A stretch of DNA of 64,000 bases from Leptobrachium leishanense (GCA_009667805.1 CM019069.1:48070153-48134152), one strand, 5' to 3'. Numbered from the stretch's first letter, positions 33,724-46,534 are shown. Notes: generated from the letters alone by a model not told the origin. A program made the numbers and translations.

Positions 33724-35270
33724 ATCTTCTTTTCTGGCCTTTACTCAAAGAGCCGATCCGTGCCTGAGACTGAGACTGATCTAAGCCTGAACTTAGACTG
33801 ATCTGAGAGCATGAGACTGATCTGAGAGCCTGAGACTGATCTGAGAGCCTGAGACTGATCTGAGACTGAGCCTGAGACTGATCTGAGCCTGAGACTGATC
33901 TGAGCCTGAGACTGATCTGAGCCTGAGACTGATCTGAGCCTGATCTGAGCGCTTGAGACTGATCTGAGCCTGAGACTGATCTGAGACTGATCTGAGCCTG
34001 AGCTGAGACTGATCTGAGCACCTGAGACTGATCTGAGCACCTGAGACTGATCTGAGCACCTGAGACTGATCTGAGCACCTGAGACTGATCTGAGCCTGAG
34101 CTGAGACTGATCTGAGCACCTGAGACTAATCTGAGCCTGAGACTGATCTGAGAGCTTGAGACTGATCTGAGAGCTTGAGACTGATCTGAGCCTGAGACTG
34201 ATCTGAGCGCCTGAGACTGATCTGAGCCTGAGCTGAGACTGATCTGAGCGCCTGAGACTGATCTGAGCACCTGAGACTGATCTGAGCCTGAGCTGAGACT
34301 GATCTGAGCGCCTCAGACTGATCTGAGCCTGAGCTGAGACTGATCTGAGCCTGATCTGAGCCTGAGACTGATCTGAGACTGATCTGAGCCTGATCTGAGA
34401 GCTTGAGACTGATCTGAGCCTGAGACTGATCTGAGCGCCTGAGACTGATCTGAGCCTGAGCTGAGACTGATCTGAGCGCCTGAGACTGATCTGAGCACCT
34501 GAGACTGATCTGAGCCTGAGCTGAGACTGATCTGAGCGCCTCAGACTGATCTGAGCCTGAGCTGAGACTGATCTGAGCCTGATCTGAGCCTGAGACTGAT
34601 CTGAGACTGATCTGAGCCTGATCTGAGAGCTTGAGACTGATCTGAGCCTGAGACTGATCTGAGCGCCTGAGACTAATCTGAGCCTGAACTGAGACTGATC
34701 TGAGCGCCTGAGACTGATCTGAGCCTGAGCTGAGACTGATCTGAGCGCCTGAGCCTGATCTGAGCCTGAGCTGAGACTGATCTGAGCGCCTGAGACTGAT
34801 CTGAGCCTGAGACTGATCTGAGCCTGAGACTGATCTAAGACTGATCTGAGAGCTTGAGACTGATCTGAGCACCTGAGACTGATCTTAGCACCTGAGACTG
34901 ATCTGAGCGCCTGAGACTGATCTGAGCACCTGAGACTGAACTGAGAGCCTGAGACTGAACTGAGAGCCTGAGACTGAACTGAGCGCCTGAGACTGATCTG
35001 AGCGCCGGAGACTGATCTGAGCGCCTGAGACTGAGCCTGATCTGAGCCTGATCTGAGCCTGATCTGAGACTGATCTGAGACTGATCTGAGACTGATCTGA
35101 GACTGATCTGAGACTGATCTGAGAGCCTGATCTGAGCCTAGTCTGAGCTTGATCTGAGCCTAGTCTGAGACTGTTCTGAGCTTGAGACTGATGATCTGAG
35201 ACTATTCTGAGCCTGAGCCTGAGACTGATCTGTCCCGGAGACCGATTTGAGCTTGAGCCTGAGCCTGTGC
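33724..35270. repeat. 1.5-kb GAGACTGATCT tandem array
   Basis: An array of short units based on GAGACTGATCTGAGCGCCT (19 bp) and GAGACTGATCTGAGCCT (17 bp), with shorter 10-11 bp GAGACTGATCT runs. A 228-bp block of mixed units is repeated almost exactly (about 34211-34438 and 34439-34666; the rare CTCAGACTG variant at 34312 recurs at 34540). Units decay toward 35270. Stop-free minus-strand frames (SDQSQ/ISLRL repeats) run through it in several phases and are not credible genes. Confidence 0.95.
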
Positions 35271-35796
35271 TCACAAATGGCCTTGTACAAAAATCAAACA
35301 ATATAGATATATTCTTGCCAAGGATATTGCCGCAGAATAATGTATCATTAAGTATATGTCCAAGAAATGAAAAGTAAATGCTGAACACAAACCTGTGAAC
35401 CTTAAAAAAAATTGAAGCAGTAAAACTTTATTTTTATAATACATACGATACTTCCAAATAAAGCAGGTTCTAATCCTTTTCAACAACAGAAATATGCATG
35501 AAAGAAAGTGGCGCTCCTTCATTGAGCAATTTATATGCGGTCTAGGGCTAAGTGTAAACCTCCAACACACCCAGTACCAAAATATGTATACCAGTAACAG
35601 AAAGCGTAATAATAATCGCTGGCTAAACTATTTAGCCCTTACACATGTGCATAGACAGACATTTTCTATCCTTAGAGATAAGATCAATATTTTGAGATCA
35701 CAGTGGAGAATGAACAGTGACCTTAAATTCACTTATAATGCAATAAAAACATACTTAAATTGTTTTGCCATCCTCATATAATGGAAATTTTCAACC
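35271..35796. other. unassigned sequence
   Basis: Nothing recognised. Confidence 0.5.
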
Positions 35797-36248
35797 TGTG
35801 ACAGGGTAACTAGGAGCAGAGAAATAAATCACCAGTATATAAGCAGGCGGATGGAAAAATCCCTTTTCACCTGCTTATAGGGTTAACCATTCCCAGCTGC
35901 TTGATAGTTATGTTGCCCAGCCCTTTATAGTGTGATGAGGCTCTTCCTGTCAGTGTCAGTACTTGGCCGAGACCACCAGAAGAAGATTGTGTCCTTGACT
36001 ACCGAGGAAAGCAAGGAAACCTTTTCTTTGACTTGTTCGGGCTGGAAAGCAGCCTAACCGCCCAGTTCTGCTGGAGAGCGAAAGAATACTTACGTTTAGT
36101 CTCCTAGAAAGGAGTAGGCTTTTATTTGTGTTTTTCTTATTTTGAAACTGTACCCTGAAGCTGTGGAACGATAAATACTCCTACAAACACCAGAAAACCG
36201 TCTCTGCAGTGGCTATTTCATAAACCTTATGAGAAAGGACCCCACACA
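35797..36248 (+). mobile_element. putative solo LTR, about 450 bp
   Basis: It begins TGTGACAGGGTAACTAGG and ends near GGACCCCACACA, with a TATATAAGC box (35838) and AATAAA-like ATAAATACTCC near 36170. TG...CA ends with promoter and polyadenylation-like signals fit an LTR. There is no second LTR, coding region or clear target duplication, so this is tentative. Confidence 0.4.
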
Positions 36249-38224
36249 GAGGAGGGATGTGCAAAGCGGAAAAATTTGTTTAGTTTTTAATAGAAATAAT
36301 TTCGGACAAAACCAAATACATTTCTCTGCCATTTCATTGTTTCGTTACGATTTGTCTCTCATCGTTTTGTTATAATGTGTTGGATTGTTTCATTATATCG
36401 TTTTGTTTTGGATTTTTTCAGAATTGCCAAATCGATTATGCTGTTGACTTTTCCAAATGAATTAAATATGTATCCGTAACACCTGCTATTATGCTGACAT
36501 GAAAACTAATACAATGCAAACAGCACCCAAGACCGTTCCAAAATGGAACAAAAATATAACTATTAGACAATGAACCCCATTTTGTAATATTCTATCTCGT
36601 GTGTGTGTGTGTGTGTATATATAACTAGTCGTAGATAGATAGTGATATAGGGAATATGGAAGTAATAGGGGAGTAGCAAAATTAATCCATTCGTCATGTA
36701 TCATTTCGGCATCTTTCATTATTTTTTTTCGGTTCGTTATGTTTTTCATATTCTAATAATTAGAAATGTTCCAAAAATGAATCTGTAAAAATTTGGAGAA
36801 ACAGCAATTCATTATGAAATGAATTACACATCTCTATTGGGTACTGCACAAAAACCACAACAGGTCAAGGTGGAAGTGCACAGGAACCTGAAGATATAGG
36901 GTAAGTTGTAATGCTAATGTCAGGCTTCATCTTTGTTGGTCAAAACGTGCGCATATGAAAGGACTCCCGGGCACTGACGATTTACAGATGCTTCATTTAA
37001 AACATTGCACGGAGAAGCGTTCCTCATCCACAATGATAGGTGTGTTTGCGTCACTCTGAGTGTGTACTGCCTCAATCCGAAGATGTAAGGAGCCATGTGC
37101 AACAACAGGGACAGAAGAAGAAGAGTCAAAAACCCTGTTCCTGCAGGAGCTGAGTGGAGCTTGGCAGACAAGGAGGTGGGCTGCAAAAGACATGGGCATT
37201 GTGACACCAGTACCCGCTTGGGCAACATTGAGTAAGAGGCAGAGGTATTAATAAGAATGCCAGCTGCTTCATGCTAACCTAGATATATATCACCCCTGAG
37301 GAGGGCTGTCAGGGTGGCAACTTCCTCCAGTATCAGTACTGAACCCCTTGTGCAAAACAGTTTCTACAGAGACATTTGTGTCAATATATCATTGACACAA
37401 ATCTGTAGATTGGTGCATGTGGGAAAAAATCTACAAGGTTGTTGCAGGTCACTAGTCCGCTCTGAGTTCTGCCAATCTCTATTTCCTCCATGCATTTCAG
37501 TCCGTTAAAAATTAACTTTTGTTGCCCCAAAGCTCCTTCCAGTTTAAGTTTGTTTTGGATTATGCGCACCATGGTTTTAGTGTTCTCTTTTAATTTTGTG
37601 TCGTTTTCATATGGTTGCAACACCGATTCCAAGGAAGATCGAAGAAACTATAAAGGCCAGGGACAGCGAAATGACTCTTAAGAGTAATTTGATTTAGTAG
37701 GAGCAACAATTTAGGCGAGGTTTGTTTGTTTTTTTATGAGTAACAAAGTAATTGAAAGGATGTTTTGGCTGATGTCCCAAGTATTGGATATCTTTATCCA
37801 CACAATAGCATTTCTCCCCTAAATGAAAAACGTGTTGGTTAGACATGCTCTTTGAAAAACGTCAGTCTGAAATTTTGAGTTTAATAAATAAAATAATCAA
37901 CAGGTCTCTTGTCTTAGCCTTTTTTTGTTCTACTAGGTAACTGGCTTAAATGTTTTACGGTGCTTGTCTTCTCGCTCAATTTCTTTGCAAACAGAATATA
38001 AGACACAATAAAATGTAATTTGTGTGAAAGCGTTTTATTTTCTTTCCAATAATTTAAAATATATATCACTTGATGGTGATATATGTATATAAACATATTA
38101 AAATGTCTATCTGTATCTCCTAAATTACATGCCCTATTGTGTTTCCAAAATCAGAGATTCTCTTGTTTTTGATGTACCCCAGCAGCCCGGCTCTGGGTCG
38201 CAGGATGGGAGCATACCACAGGGG
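36249..38224. other. largely unassigned; possible decayed MITE
   Basis: 36253-36838 has ends AGGGATGTGCAAA and TTACACATCTCT that are roughly inverted, with TTCATTTCATAATG-type motifs inside, suggesting an old MITE. A (GT)n tract lies at 36600-36616. The rest is not recognised. Confidence 0.4.
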
Positions 38225-38225
38225 A

Positions 38226-38621
38226 AATCTGACATTTTCGTTCGGTAGTTTCTTTGCAAACAGCGTTTCACTTTTCAAACATTCAAGCGTACTGTTTTTT
38301 CTTTGTTCACTTCATTCGTCTGCGGTGTCGGCTTTTTCCGGCGGCTGCTCTGCGCTGTGATTGGCGGCTGCTCAGGTTTCTCCGGCGTGTTCGGCGGGGT
38401 TGATCCAGATGTTTTTGCGGGTTTCGGTGTGCGTTCGCCGGGTTTTGCAGTGAGTGTTAGTCGGGTTTGCGGCGGGTTTTCCCTGCACTTTGGGGACCCT
38501 GTGGTGCTTGCTGAATACACCGCAGGGTCGCCGAAATGGGATCGCCAAATCGCGCCGAATTGAAGAGAACGAAAAGTCACCGAACGTGCGGTGACTTTTC
38601 GATTCTCTTTGAATAACCCTG
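38226..38621. mobile_element. truncated CAGGGTTATTC-family element
   Basis: The right arm is intact: TTTCACTTTTCAAACATTCA, a CCGGCGTGTTCGGCGGGG-type GC stretch, the palindrome GTCACCGAACGTGCGGTGAC and the end ATTCTCTTTGAATAACCCTG. The left half is missing; homology starts abruptly at TGACATTTTCG. Confidence 0.8.
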
Positions 38622-38637
38622 ATACTCTTCATCAGGA

Positions 38638-38735
38638 CAGTTGGCCCTCCAGATGTTTTGCACCTACATGTTCCATGAGGTGCAGCCAATTGTTAGCGAT
38701 GTAGTTTCCAAACATCTTGAGGGACAATATTGCTG
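38638..38735. mobile_element. probable hAT MITE, 98 bp
   Basis: The ends CAGTTGGCCCTCCAGATGTT and AACATCTTGAGGGACAATATT then GCTG are imperfect inverted repeats with CAG/CTG termini. Flanks do not show a matching 8-bp duplication, so the class is inferred. Confidence 0.5.
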
Positions 38736-38739
38736 ATCC

Positions 38740-39383
38740 CTCCACTACATGGAGATTATTGACTACAGTGACAAAACTCACTCAAAATGGCAACATCAGA
38801 TATGATACCTCGAAGACCCAGTAAGTAAAACTGACCATGAAACACCAAACATAACATTAACCGTAACGTGCCTGCAATAACGCTGCTAACAAATATGGTG
38901 CTGATGAAATCACATACGCTGCGACCTGCCGTCAGTGCTAATTCCAAATCTACAGTCCATGCCTAATTAGCAACAAATAAACGTTTATCAGAAAGCCAGC
39001 ACATTTCTATAAAAAACACATGACCGTGATATTGCTCTATCAATTCTCACAAATATCCAAACTGCAGCAGAAGTATCCGCAAGATGCAAACTTAAATCTG
39101 ATATATATGCAAAAATATATAATTGATGCCACCAAACACGTGCTCCCTTCCACACCATCAAACATCAATAAAAGATGGTTTACCGAGAGATTAAGTAATC
39201 ACTCCTTTTCATTGTCTTTTGATCCACACCTTTGTCAAGAGGTGTGTGAGTGCTTGTGCCTTTTCGGATGTGTTCTTCTCTCTACGTAGCTTTCTCAGCT
39301 GATAAGACATTTCTTGTCTCTAAAAGTGCCAAACCTGTAGATTTTTTTTTTATATTACATATGTGTATATATAATAGTGAGAC
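38740..39383. other. unassigned sequence
   Basis: Nothing recognised. Confidence 0.5.
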
Positions 39384-40247
39384 ACACCGCCTGGCCAAAA
39401 AAAGTCACACACTATAATATTTCCTTGGACCACCTTTTGCTGTTTTACGGCACACATACACCGTGGCATTGTTTCAATAATCTCATGCAATGTCACAGTA
39501 TTTATTTCTGTCCAGAGTTGCATTAATTTGCGCCCAAGATCTTGTACTGATGATGGGAGAGTCGCAGCGCTGCGTAAAGTCTTCTCCAGCACATTATCCT
39601 AAAGATTATTATTATTATCCTTTATTTATATAGCGCCACATATTCCGCAGCGCATTACAAGATCAGTTTTCACAAGGAGTTGACATTACAATACCACACA
39701 TGGATGATGACCTGATTCAAGGGGGCCCTTTTCCCAAGGGAACTTACAATCTGAGACGTACAAGTATTTTGTGAGGTAGACCCATCCATATCGTTAGGTG
39801 TCTTGCCCAAGGACATTCACAGGTGGCGTCTTCTGAGTGGGATCGGGTCGTCTTTCCATGATTGCAGAGAAGCGGCCTGGTGGTTAGGTTGAACCCGTAT
39901 CTCGTAAAGTCGAGAGAAGTCGAGTAAAGTTTCTCAATGGGGGTTAAGGTCTGGATTGTGCGGTGGCCAATCCATGTGTGGAAATGATGTCACATGCTCC
40001 CTGAACCACTCTTGCACAATTTGAACCCGATGAATCCTGGCATTGCCATCTTGGAATATGCCCGCTGTGCCATCAGGGGAGAAAAACCCATTGATGGAAA
40101 AACCTGCTCATTCAGTATATTCAGGATGTCAGCTGACTTCATTTTTTGGGCACATAATGTTGATGAACCCAGACCTGATCATCTGAAAACCTCCAGATCA
40201 TAACAGACATGTACGTCAGGTCGTGACTTTTTTTTCGCCAAGCAGTG
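39384..40247 (-). mobile_element. Tc1 relic with nested LINE tail
   Basis: The ends are CACCGCCTGGCCAAAAAAAG and CTTTTTTTTCGCCAAGCAGTG, the latter followed by TA (40248-40249). Minus-strand translation gives VLEKTLRSAATLPSSVQDLG (part of the Tc1 C-terminus) and, beyond a LINE insertion, [18 protein letters not shown] and [18 protein letters not shown] remnants in shifted frames. It is the same family as 13360-14250. The N-terminal half is deleted. Confidence 0.8.
39606..39930 (-). mobile_element. 5'-truncated LINE 3' end
   Basis: (ATT)n, then TTTATATAGCGCCACATATTC and AAGGGAACTTACAATCTGAG (minus-strand 3' UTR). TAAAG borders both sides (39600-39604 and about 39953-39957 by my reading), which suits a target duplication within the Tc1 relic. 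The right edge is approximate. Confidence 0.6.
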
Positions 40248-40249
40248 TA

Positions 40250-40842
40250 TATTGGCTTAGGGAATATGCCCACCTGGTTTGGATTGGGGAGGATTGTGAT
40301 CGGCTCCATATTTACATTTTTTAATGGTCAATCCATGTCGATATTTATCTGGGGATTTTTGCAGAGTGTATGGTATCATGGTTGGGTACAGGTTTGCATG
40401 TGAGAGGTATGGCTGGAAAATAAATACATATTCCAAAGAGACGTCAGGTCATAACTTGCTGAATTACTGTTTAAATTTATAGCAGATGTTATTGGATTAA
40501 TATTTATTCTCACGTTGTGACATCTCCAGGAAACCGTTCATTCCTTTAAAGTGGTTGCATGGATCATTAAAAAGCCCACACCTATGGCAGCTATCGCAAG
40601 CCACAAAATGTTTGTCCGCAGGGCAGAGTAAAGCTTTCCCTGCCTGCCTGCTCAGGCACCGGTCACCGAGGCGCATGCAATGCAAACACACCTTTTTATT
40701 AGTCAGATTGTTCTTGTCTAATCATTAATTCTTACTTGACATTGCAGAAAAGTGATATGTCTAGACAATATGAACACCTTGATAGAACAAGCAGCTTTCA
40801 GTGCAAACACATGCACAAACACATGAACACCAGAAGACAAAG
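40250..40842. other. unassigned sequence
   Basis: Nothing recognised. Confidence 0.5.
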
Positions 40843-41573
40843 GGCGCTAAAATGGGGACGCTAACGGGGAAAATCTGTGCCTGCCTGTTTCCCCATAGCA
40901 TCCCCATGTACCGCAATATTCCAGGCAGGTGCTAGCTGAGCACCTTGCCCCGGAAAGCAGCGCTAACCACTGGGACACACGCGGCAGCGCTTCTGCTCCG
41001 TGTCACTTCCTGGTGTCCATAGGACTCAATGGAGGGTTGCACTTCCGGACCGCAAACCCTGCGCAATCTTGCTTTCGTGAGAGCGTGCAGCGCCGCAGAG
41101 TGATAGTGGAGGGAGACTGGAAAGTGTTTGTCCCCAGTCTCACTCTGCTCACAGCCTGAAGAAGTGGCGGATTGAGCCACCGTTCTCACCGTAGGATGAG
41201 AGTTGAGTATCGGATTTATTGGGGGGTGTTAGGGAGTGCTCAAAGAGTCTGCAAATCCGGCATCATGTAGCGCCAGCTTTTCAGAAGGTGCTAACTTTTA
41301 GCTCTCCGGATCCCTACGGTAATCGGCGCTAGCACTACATAATGCGTAACTTATCGAAACGCTAATGTATGGTTGCGTTCTCCATGTTAAGTATAGGATG
41401 CGCAGAGTACCAAAAGCTCACGGAAGCTAGCGCAAAAAAAGAATGCGCTAATGGATTACTAGCGGGGGTAGCGTCATGAATGTATTATGGGGGCAGGCGT
41501 TAAAAAAACACTTATCCCAGTGGTAACGCTTACATATCAAGGCACTAATGTTGGCGCCAACTAGGGGATAGAG
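40843..41573. mobile_element. GGGCYCTATT-family element, left end lost
   Basis: It starts in the interior motif GCTAAAATGGGGACGCTAAC and continues through AGTCTCACTCTGCTC and GGATGAGAGTTGAGTATC, to the right end GGGGATAGAGCCC. It matches 10821-11853 without that copy's LINE insert. Confidence 0.65.
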
Positions 41574-41577
41574 CCCA

Positions 41578-42578
41578 ACATGTCAAAAAGTTCCAGATTC
41601 TGTTACTGTTGTAGTAGGTGTTGAAGAAAAGGAGTTTTCTCGAATAACTTTCGGGAAAACCATTGATATGTCCATGTCTATTGTGCAGCTAATATAAATG
41701 ACATCACATACAGGCTGAGCACCTGTCATCCAAAGTGCTTGGGACCCCGAGTATTCCAGATCTTGGAATCTGGTACGATTCTGATTGCAGAGTGACGAGG
41801 GGACTTTGAGATATATACTTACAAGATTTACAACTTCCACATTTTCTAAAACAATCTTTAGCTGATGTGATTGAAAAAGGAATACTTGGAACTAATTGTG
41901 TTTTTTTTCAATCTTCTTCTTAGCCCTTCTGAAAATAATGGGAATTCTCTCTGGGAGCTTATCCCCTTTTAATTTATTATTATTTTCTTCATTTGTTTAT
42001 TTATTTTTTATTCCACTCATTAGTTTTCATCTCTAATTTTTAGTTTTCATGTTTATTTTTATTTTATTTGTATTTTTATTTATTTTTTATCTTCATCTTT
42101 TTTTAAAGTATTTGATATTAGTATTATTTCTAATCATTTTATAATATATATTTTTATGTCTGTCTGCCCTCAGAGTGCCTAGGTATACATTATTTCTCAC
42201 CTCCATATATGTGATATTTTAACAGTGTTTGGTTATTTCATGTTATACCATCTTTATATTCATATTTCTAGACTCTTTTTGTAGGGGTGAAAGGAGAGGG
42301 GATATGGCAGATTGGCAGGGGAACTATGAGACAAAGGCTGCTGCAGCATCTGTCGAGCAGGAATGCGTGGGAACACCGTTCCTCCACAATTTTTTAAGGG
42401 GGAAACGGAGTTCCGTCTCTGCTCAAACTGCCTGATACTTTTATTATGGTTCAATCATCTTTTTATTTGTTAAGTCATAAAAATATGATATTATCCTATA
42501 TAATACATACATATTATTTATAATTCAGTTCAAATTTGAGTGTTGGATGGTGGCGGGTTAAATGTGAATTGGCAAAAC
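41578..42578. other. unassigned, partly T-rich
   Basis: Positions 41960-42120 are a TTTAT-rich low-complexity tract. Nothing else is recognised. Confidence 0.5.
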
Positions 42579-42581
42579 TTA

Positions 42582-43006
42582 GGCTAGGGTCAGACGAACG
42601 CATTTTTCATGTCTATCGTCAAAAAGTGCGTTGATGCGTCAAATGCATTTTTTCACAGAAGACGCGATAGCGGTCATACGATGCACAATTTTAGCCGTAT
42701 TTTTTACGGATCCAAACCAGGAAACTTTGGGTGTCTGGACGTTATGTTGGCTGGACATGCGCAGCGTCTGACGTCTCCTAATCACGCACACATGCCGCTA
42801 TGCGGACGCAGCGCACTCTGTACGTCAGTACTAGCGGTTCGACGTTCTTGCAAAAATGCGTTTGTTTGCCGCTTGCGTTGCGCGGCCGAACTTTCGTGCG
42901 GCCATACTTCGTGTGTGGGCCTGCGTTGGACGTCATTTGCTGCTACCACGGCTGTAAAAAAGTGCGGCTAAACGCACGTTCGCACTGCGTTCGTCTGACC
43001 CCAGCC
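42582..43006. mobile_element. PIF/Harbinger-type MITE, 425 bp
   Basis: TTA duplications lie at 42579-42581 and 43007-43009. The ends are GGCTAGGGTCAGACGAACGC and GCGTTCGTCTGACCCCAGCC, a near-perfect inverted repeat. It is the best-kept member of the 425-bp family. Confidence 0.92.
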
Positions 43007-43009
43007 TTA

Positions 43010-43933
43010 ATCGGGGCCAGAAATTTTGACAAGTTCCCACTCTTATTTCTTTTGGACTTGGCCTCGGCTTGCTGTTATTGCTATTTTTAAAAATGTAGGT
43101 ATTTAAATGCACAACTAAAAACATTGAAAAATAAAATAAAGTGACATCATCACATTGGAATTGCTGCCTAAAAAGGGTTGCAGCTGCATCGCACAGCGTA
43201 TTGACTGTCCGCTCGCAGTTTTGTGATTGTGGTTTTTTTGTCTTCATCCTAATATTTGGAATGTTCGTTTGATATAATTTTTATAAAATAATGGACAAAA
43301 TTCACAAATAGTTGTGAAAAAAACACAAAACAAAAACCAAAACACAACAAATTAGTAAAAACTGGATGAAATAAATGTAATTTTTGTTTTCTATCTTACC
43401 AGGGTAAAAAAATTATATATTTAATATATTATAAAAAAATATATATCTTGGCATTTAATCTTTCATATATTGTGTGTTCTTTGTGAATGCTTATTCGTGT
43501 ACTGATCATTCGCAGTTCAGAAACTGATCTGATTTTAAGAGCTAGTACCCCTTTAAATTCTTAACACCTTCTAAAACCCAAAAATAATGTTTTCTGTGTT
43601 TTGCTGCAACGTTATCGACTTTCTTTTTTAAGGATTCTATTTCTGTTATTCAAAGGAAACAACTGCTTCCTTATTCTTTGTTTTTTTTTTTTCAAATTCT
43701 TTATCGAGTGTACGCAGCAGAGTGATTCATGTTCACTTATCTCTTAGTCATATTTTAAAGTGGTCCTGTCACTTAAATAATCTTAAAGTAGTTCAGGGTT
43801 CAAATATTTATCTCTATGCAGTGTTAGTTTCTAAATGTCTAGCAGATTTAGATAATGGCAACATCACAACTACATTATTTTAATATCGCGTTTTGACCAT
43901 GGTTTCCCAGGATATAATCGATCTAATCCTATT
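43010..43933. other. unassigned AT-rich sequence
   Basis: Nothing recognised. Confidence 0.5.
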
Positions 43934-44155
43934 TATAAATAAATTAAATAAAGTATTTTGCCAGGAAGGATACATTGAGATTTCTCTCGTTTTCAAGTAT
44001 GTATTTATAAATAAAGTATTTTACCACGAAGGATACATTGAGATTTCTCTCGTTTTCAAGTATGTCCTGGGTTCAAGAACTTTGAAATGTTACAGTTGTT
44101 ACAGAAATACAAAGTAATAAATGCAAGATATTAAAAACACAAATATACAGATTAT
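43934..44155 (-). mobile_element. Rex1-like LINE 3' end, tandemly duplicated
   Basis: TATTTATAAATAAA...AGTATTTTRCCA followed by GGATACATTGAGATTTCTC occurs twice (from about 43931 and 44005), and only the second continues into the longer 3' UTR (CTGGGTTCAAGAAC, ACAGTTGTTACAGAAATAC). This is either a local 74-bp tandem duplication or two stacked truncated insertions. Confidence 0.75.
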
Positions 44156-44159
44156 TTGA

Positions 44160-44557
44160 CTGCTTACATTTACTTTTATCGTTTCGATATGTTTTAATTT
44201 TCATTTTTTTCTGATTCATCTACTGTTGAAGGCACAAGGCTTTGCATCTAGAGCTGTTTATTTTATTATTCACAGCTATTTTTCAGTATTTTAATAAAAT
44301 TTCCGTTGGAAGCATCTGTAGTTGTTTTATCCTCTCAATCTTTTCATTAGTCAGTATTTTGTTATCGTAATAGAAGCAAATCAATATTTTGTACTAAGCA
44401 AGCTACAGCAAGTTGTCAGAAATGATCCCTTGAAGACCTGTCAGTGTTTCTGTTATGAGGCCGCCATCTTGGAATTACATGATTGGCAGTTACTGATGGG
44501 AAGAGCACAAGTTTAGAAATCCTATGTAATGTCAGCAGCCAAATAAATTCTGAATTT
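44160..44557. other. unassigned sequence
   Basis: Nothing recognised. Confidence 0.5.
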
Positions 44558-46530
44558 AAGGTGTTATTCAATAATAGCCGTACCCTCCACTGAATTGCAC
44601 CAAATGGTGAATTTCACTGTACGATGCAAATTCGTGGCAGCTCGGACGTTCAGACAGCTGCATTTTGCTAAATATTGGCGAAGTGGCAGCAAAATACTGT
44701 ACAATTCGCCTCAGATCGCTGCGATTCGGTGACCTTCGGTGGCAGTGAAATTCCCCATAGAGAAGTAATGGTTAATCTATTCAGAGAATGGCCAACTATA
44801 CCGAAATGTCATTGAGATGACCAGATTTTTGGTGCTTCTGTTCGACAGGTTTAACCACTTGGATGCTGAGGACGTGCTCAGCGCGTCTTCAGCATTCCCG
44901 CTGGTATGCGGAGGACGCGCTGAGCGCGTCCTCCCATTGGGGTCAGCGTTCGGCCGGGTTCCGGCCGATCGCTGGCCCCCCCGGTGCGGGCTGACATCCT
45001 GGATGTCAGCCGCGCATCCGGGACCACAGCCGCCGGTATTAGGTGTCATCGCGGCAGCGCGATGACACCTAATTCAGGCGCCCCCCCGCATGTGCGGAGG
45101 AGGCGCCTGAAAGGGAGGGGGGGAGGTCCTTCGGACCTCTCTCCCTCCCGATCGGCGGCTCTGCGGGGGTTAACCCAGGCATCATTTGGAAGGGCACAGC
45201 CTGCCCTTCCAAATGATGCCTGGCATTAACCCCTGGGGAGCTGGATCGCGAATCGGCGCTGAAAAGCGCCGATTCGCGATCCTTTCCCGGAGCTGGCCGA
45301 CATCTTGGATGTCGGCCAAGCCTCCGGGAACTCCCCCTGAGGACTAGCGTCATCGTGCGTAGCACGATGACGCCAGTCCTGGACTTAACCCTTAACTGCC
45401 ACCAACGGTGTAGATAGGGAGTTCCAATGAACTCCCTATCTCCCGATCCGTGGCAGTTAGGGGTTAAATTTTGGTATGGTTGGATCGGCCAGAGCATGGC
45501 CGTTCCAACGATACCAAACATGAAAGTGAAAAATGTTGTAAAAAAAAAAAAAAAATGAAATAAACACTTTTTTTTTATTTTTTTTGGTTTGTTAATGCAG
45601 CAATATTGTTCCCATTTCAATTATAATGTGAACAATGATGCTGCACTAATGATTTTTGTATGCGGTGCGTTTGTTAAAAATCGCGTAATTTTCCCCCAAA
45701 AAAAATGTAACGAGACCCCATCTCTAATTTTTTTAACAAGCGCACCCCATACAAAATATAACCGCAATTGCTCGCATGTTAAAATGTGAAAAAAAACACT
45801 TTACACATTGTAAATTATTGAAAATACATATTTTATTGCATTTTTTGTTATAATATACAGACATGACATAACGTATACATATAATAATGACATATTATGA
45901 ATATACCGAGTCTGACGGAAAGAACGATATATAATATGTCTGGGTCATATACTAAAATAAGCCTTAAAAACACGTTTAAACATGATGAGCAAAACCGGTA
46001 AAAATGACCTCAGCACAGGGGCGGGAAAAGCCTCAGCAGCGAAAGGGTTAAACAGGCGAATCCCATAGGTTTCAATGTAAAAAATGAATACCATTTTTAT
46101 TATCTTTGTATTCAACCATTTATTCTTTTAATTTGCAGCAACAAGTCTTTTTATTTATTCATTTTTCTGGATTTTTAAGGTTACATTTTTGATTTCCATT
46201 TTTTTTTAAATGGCATATTTTTTTAATTCTGTAACAGACTGTTTTATAAATTTTTTTATAGAACCTTTTTTATTTCCCTGCATTTCCTGCATTTAATTTG
46301 TTTTAAACGCCTTTTTTAAAATCTCCGTTTTTTTTCTCTTTACCCTCAATTTGGCGGCGTTTGGCGGTCGATTGTCGGCATCGTTGGCTGCATTTGGCGG
46401 GTTGATCGAAGGCGTTTGGCGAATCACTTCGGTGCACTTTGTGGACCCTGTGGTGAATTCACTGCAGGTTTGACGAATTGAACTGTCCAAGTGCACTGAA
46501 CGAGACAGAGTGGAGAAAAAGTTTTTGGAA
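44558..46530. mobile_element. relative of the CAGGGTTATTC family carrying a piggyBac-type element
   Basis: It starts AAGGTGTTATTCA and includes GATTCGGTGACCTTCGGTGG, CCATAGAGAAGTAATGGTTAA (split), then beyond the insertion GCGAATCCCATAGGTTTCAA and a GGCGGCGTTTGGCGG arm. The same arrangement, without insertion, lies at 50450-51220. The right edge near 46530 is unclear. Confidence 0.55.
44855..46047. mobile_element. hairpin-rich piggyBac-type element, 1193 bp
   Basis: TTAA lies at 44851-44854 and 46048-46051. The ends are CCACTTGGATGC (decayed) and GCAGCGAAAGGG. It has the same ordered hairpins as 26282-27454 (GACATCCTGGATGTC, GTGTCATCGCG/CGCGATGACAC, CATTTGGAAGGGC/GCCCTTCCAAATG, ATCGCGAATCGGCGC/GCGCCGATTCGCGAT) and keeps CATCGTGCGTAGCACGATG, which the 26282 copy has lost. 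Confidence 0.8.
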
Positions 46531-46534
46531 TAGA

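Noticed and set aside
33713..34872. Long minus-strand frames of SDQSQ/ISLRL repeats
   Set aside because: Open frames occur in several phases across a short-unit tandem array, with no start context, domain or flanking exon; an array artefact.
33724..35270. CRISPR-like array
   Set aside because: Units are contiguous without unique spacers, and the sequence context is vertebrate.
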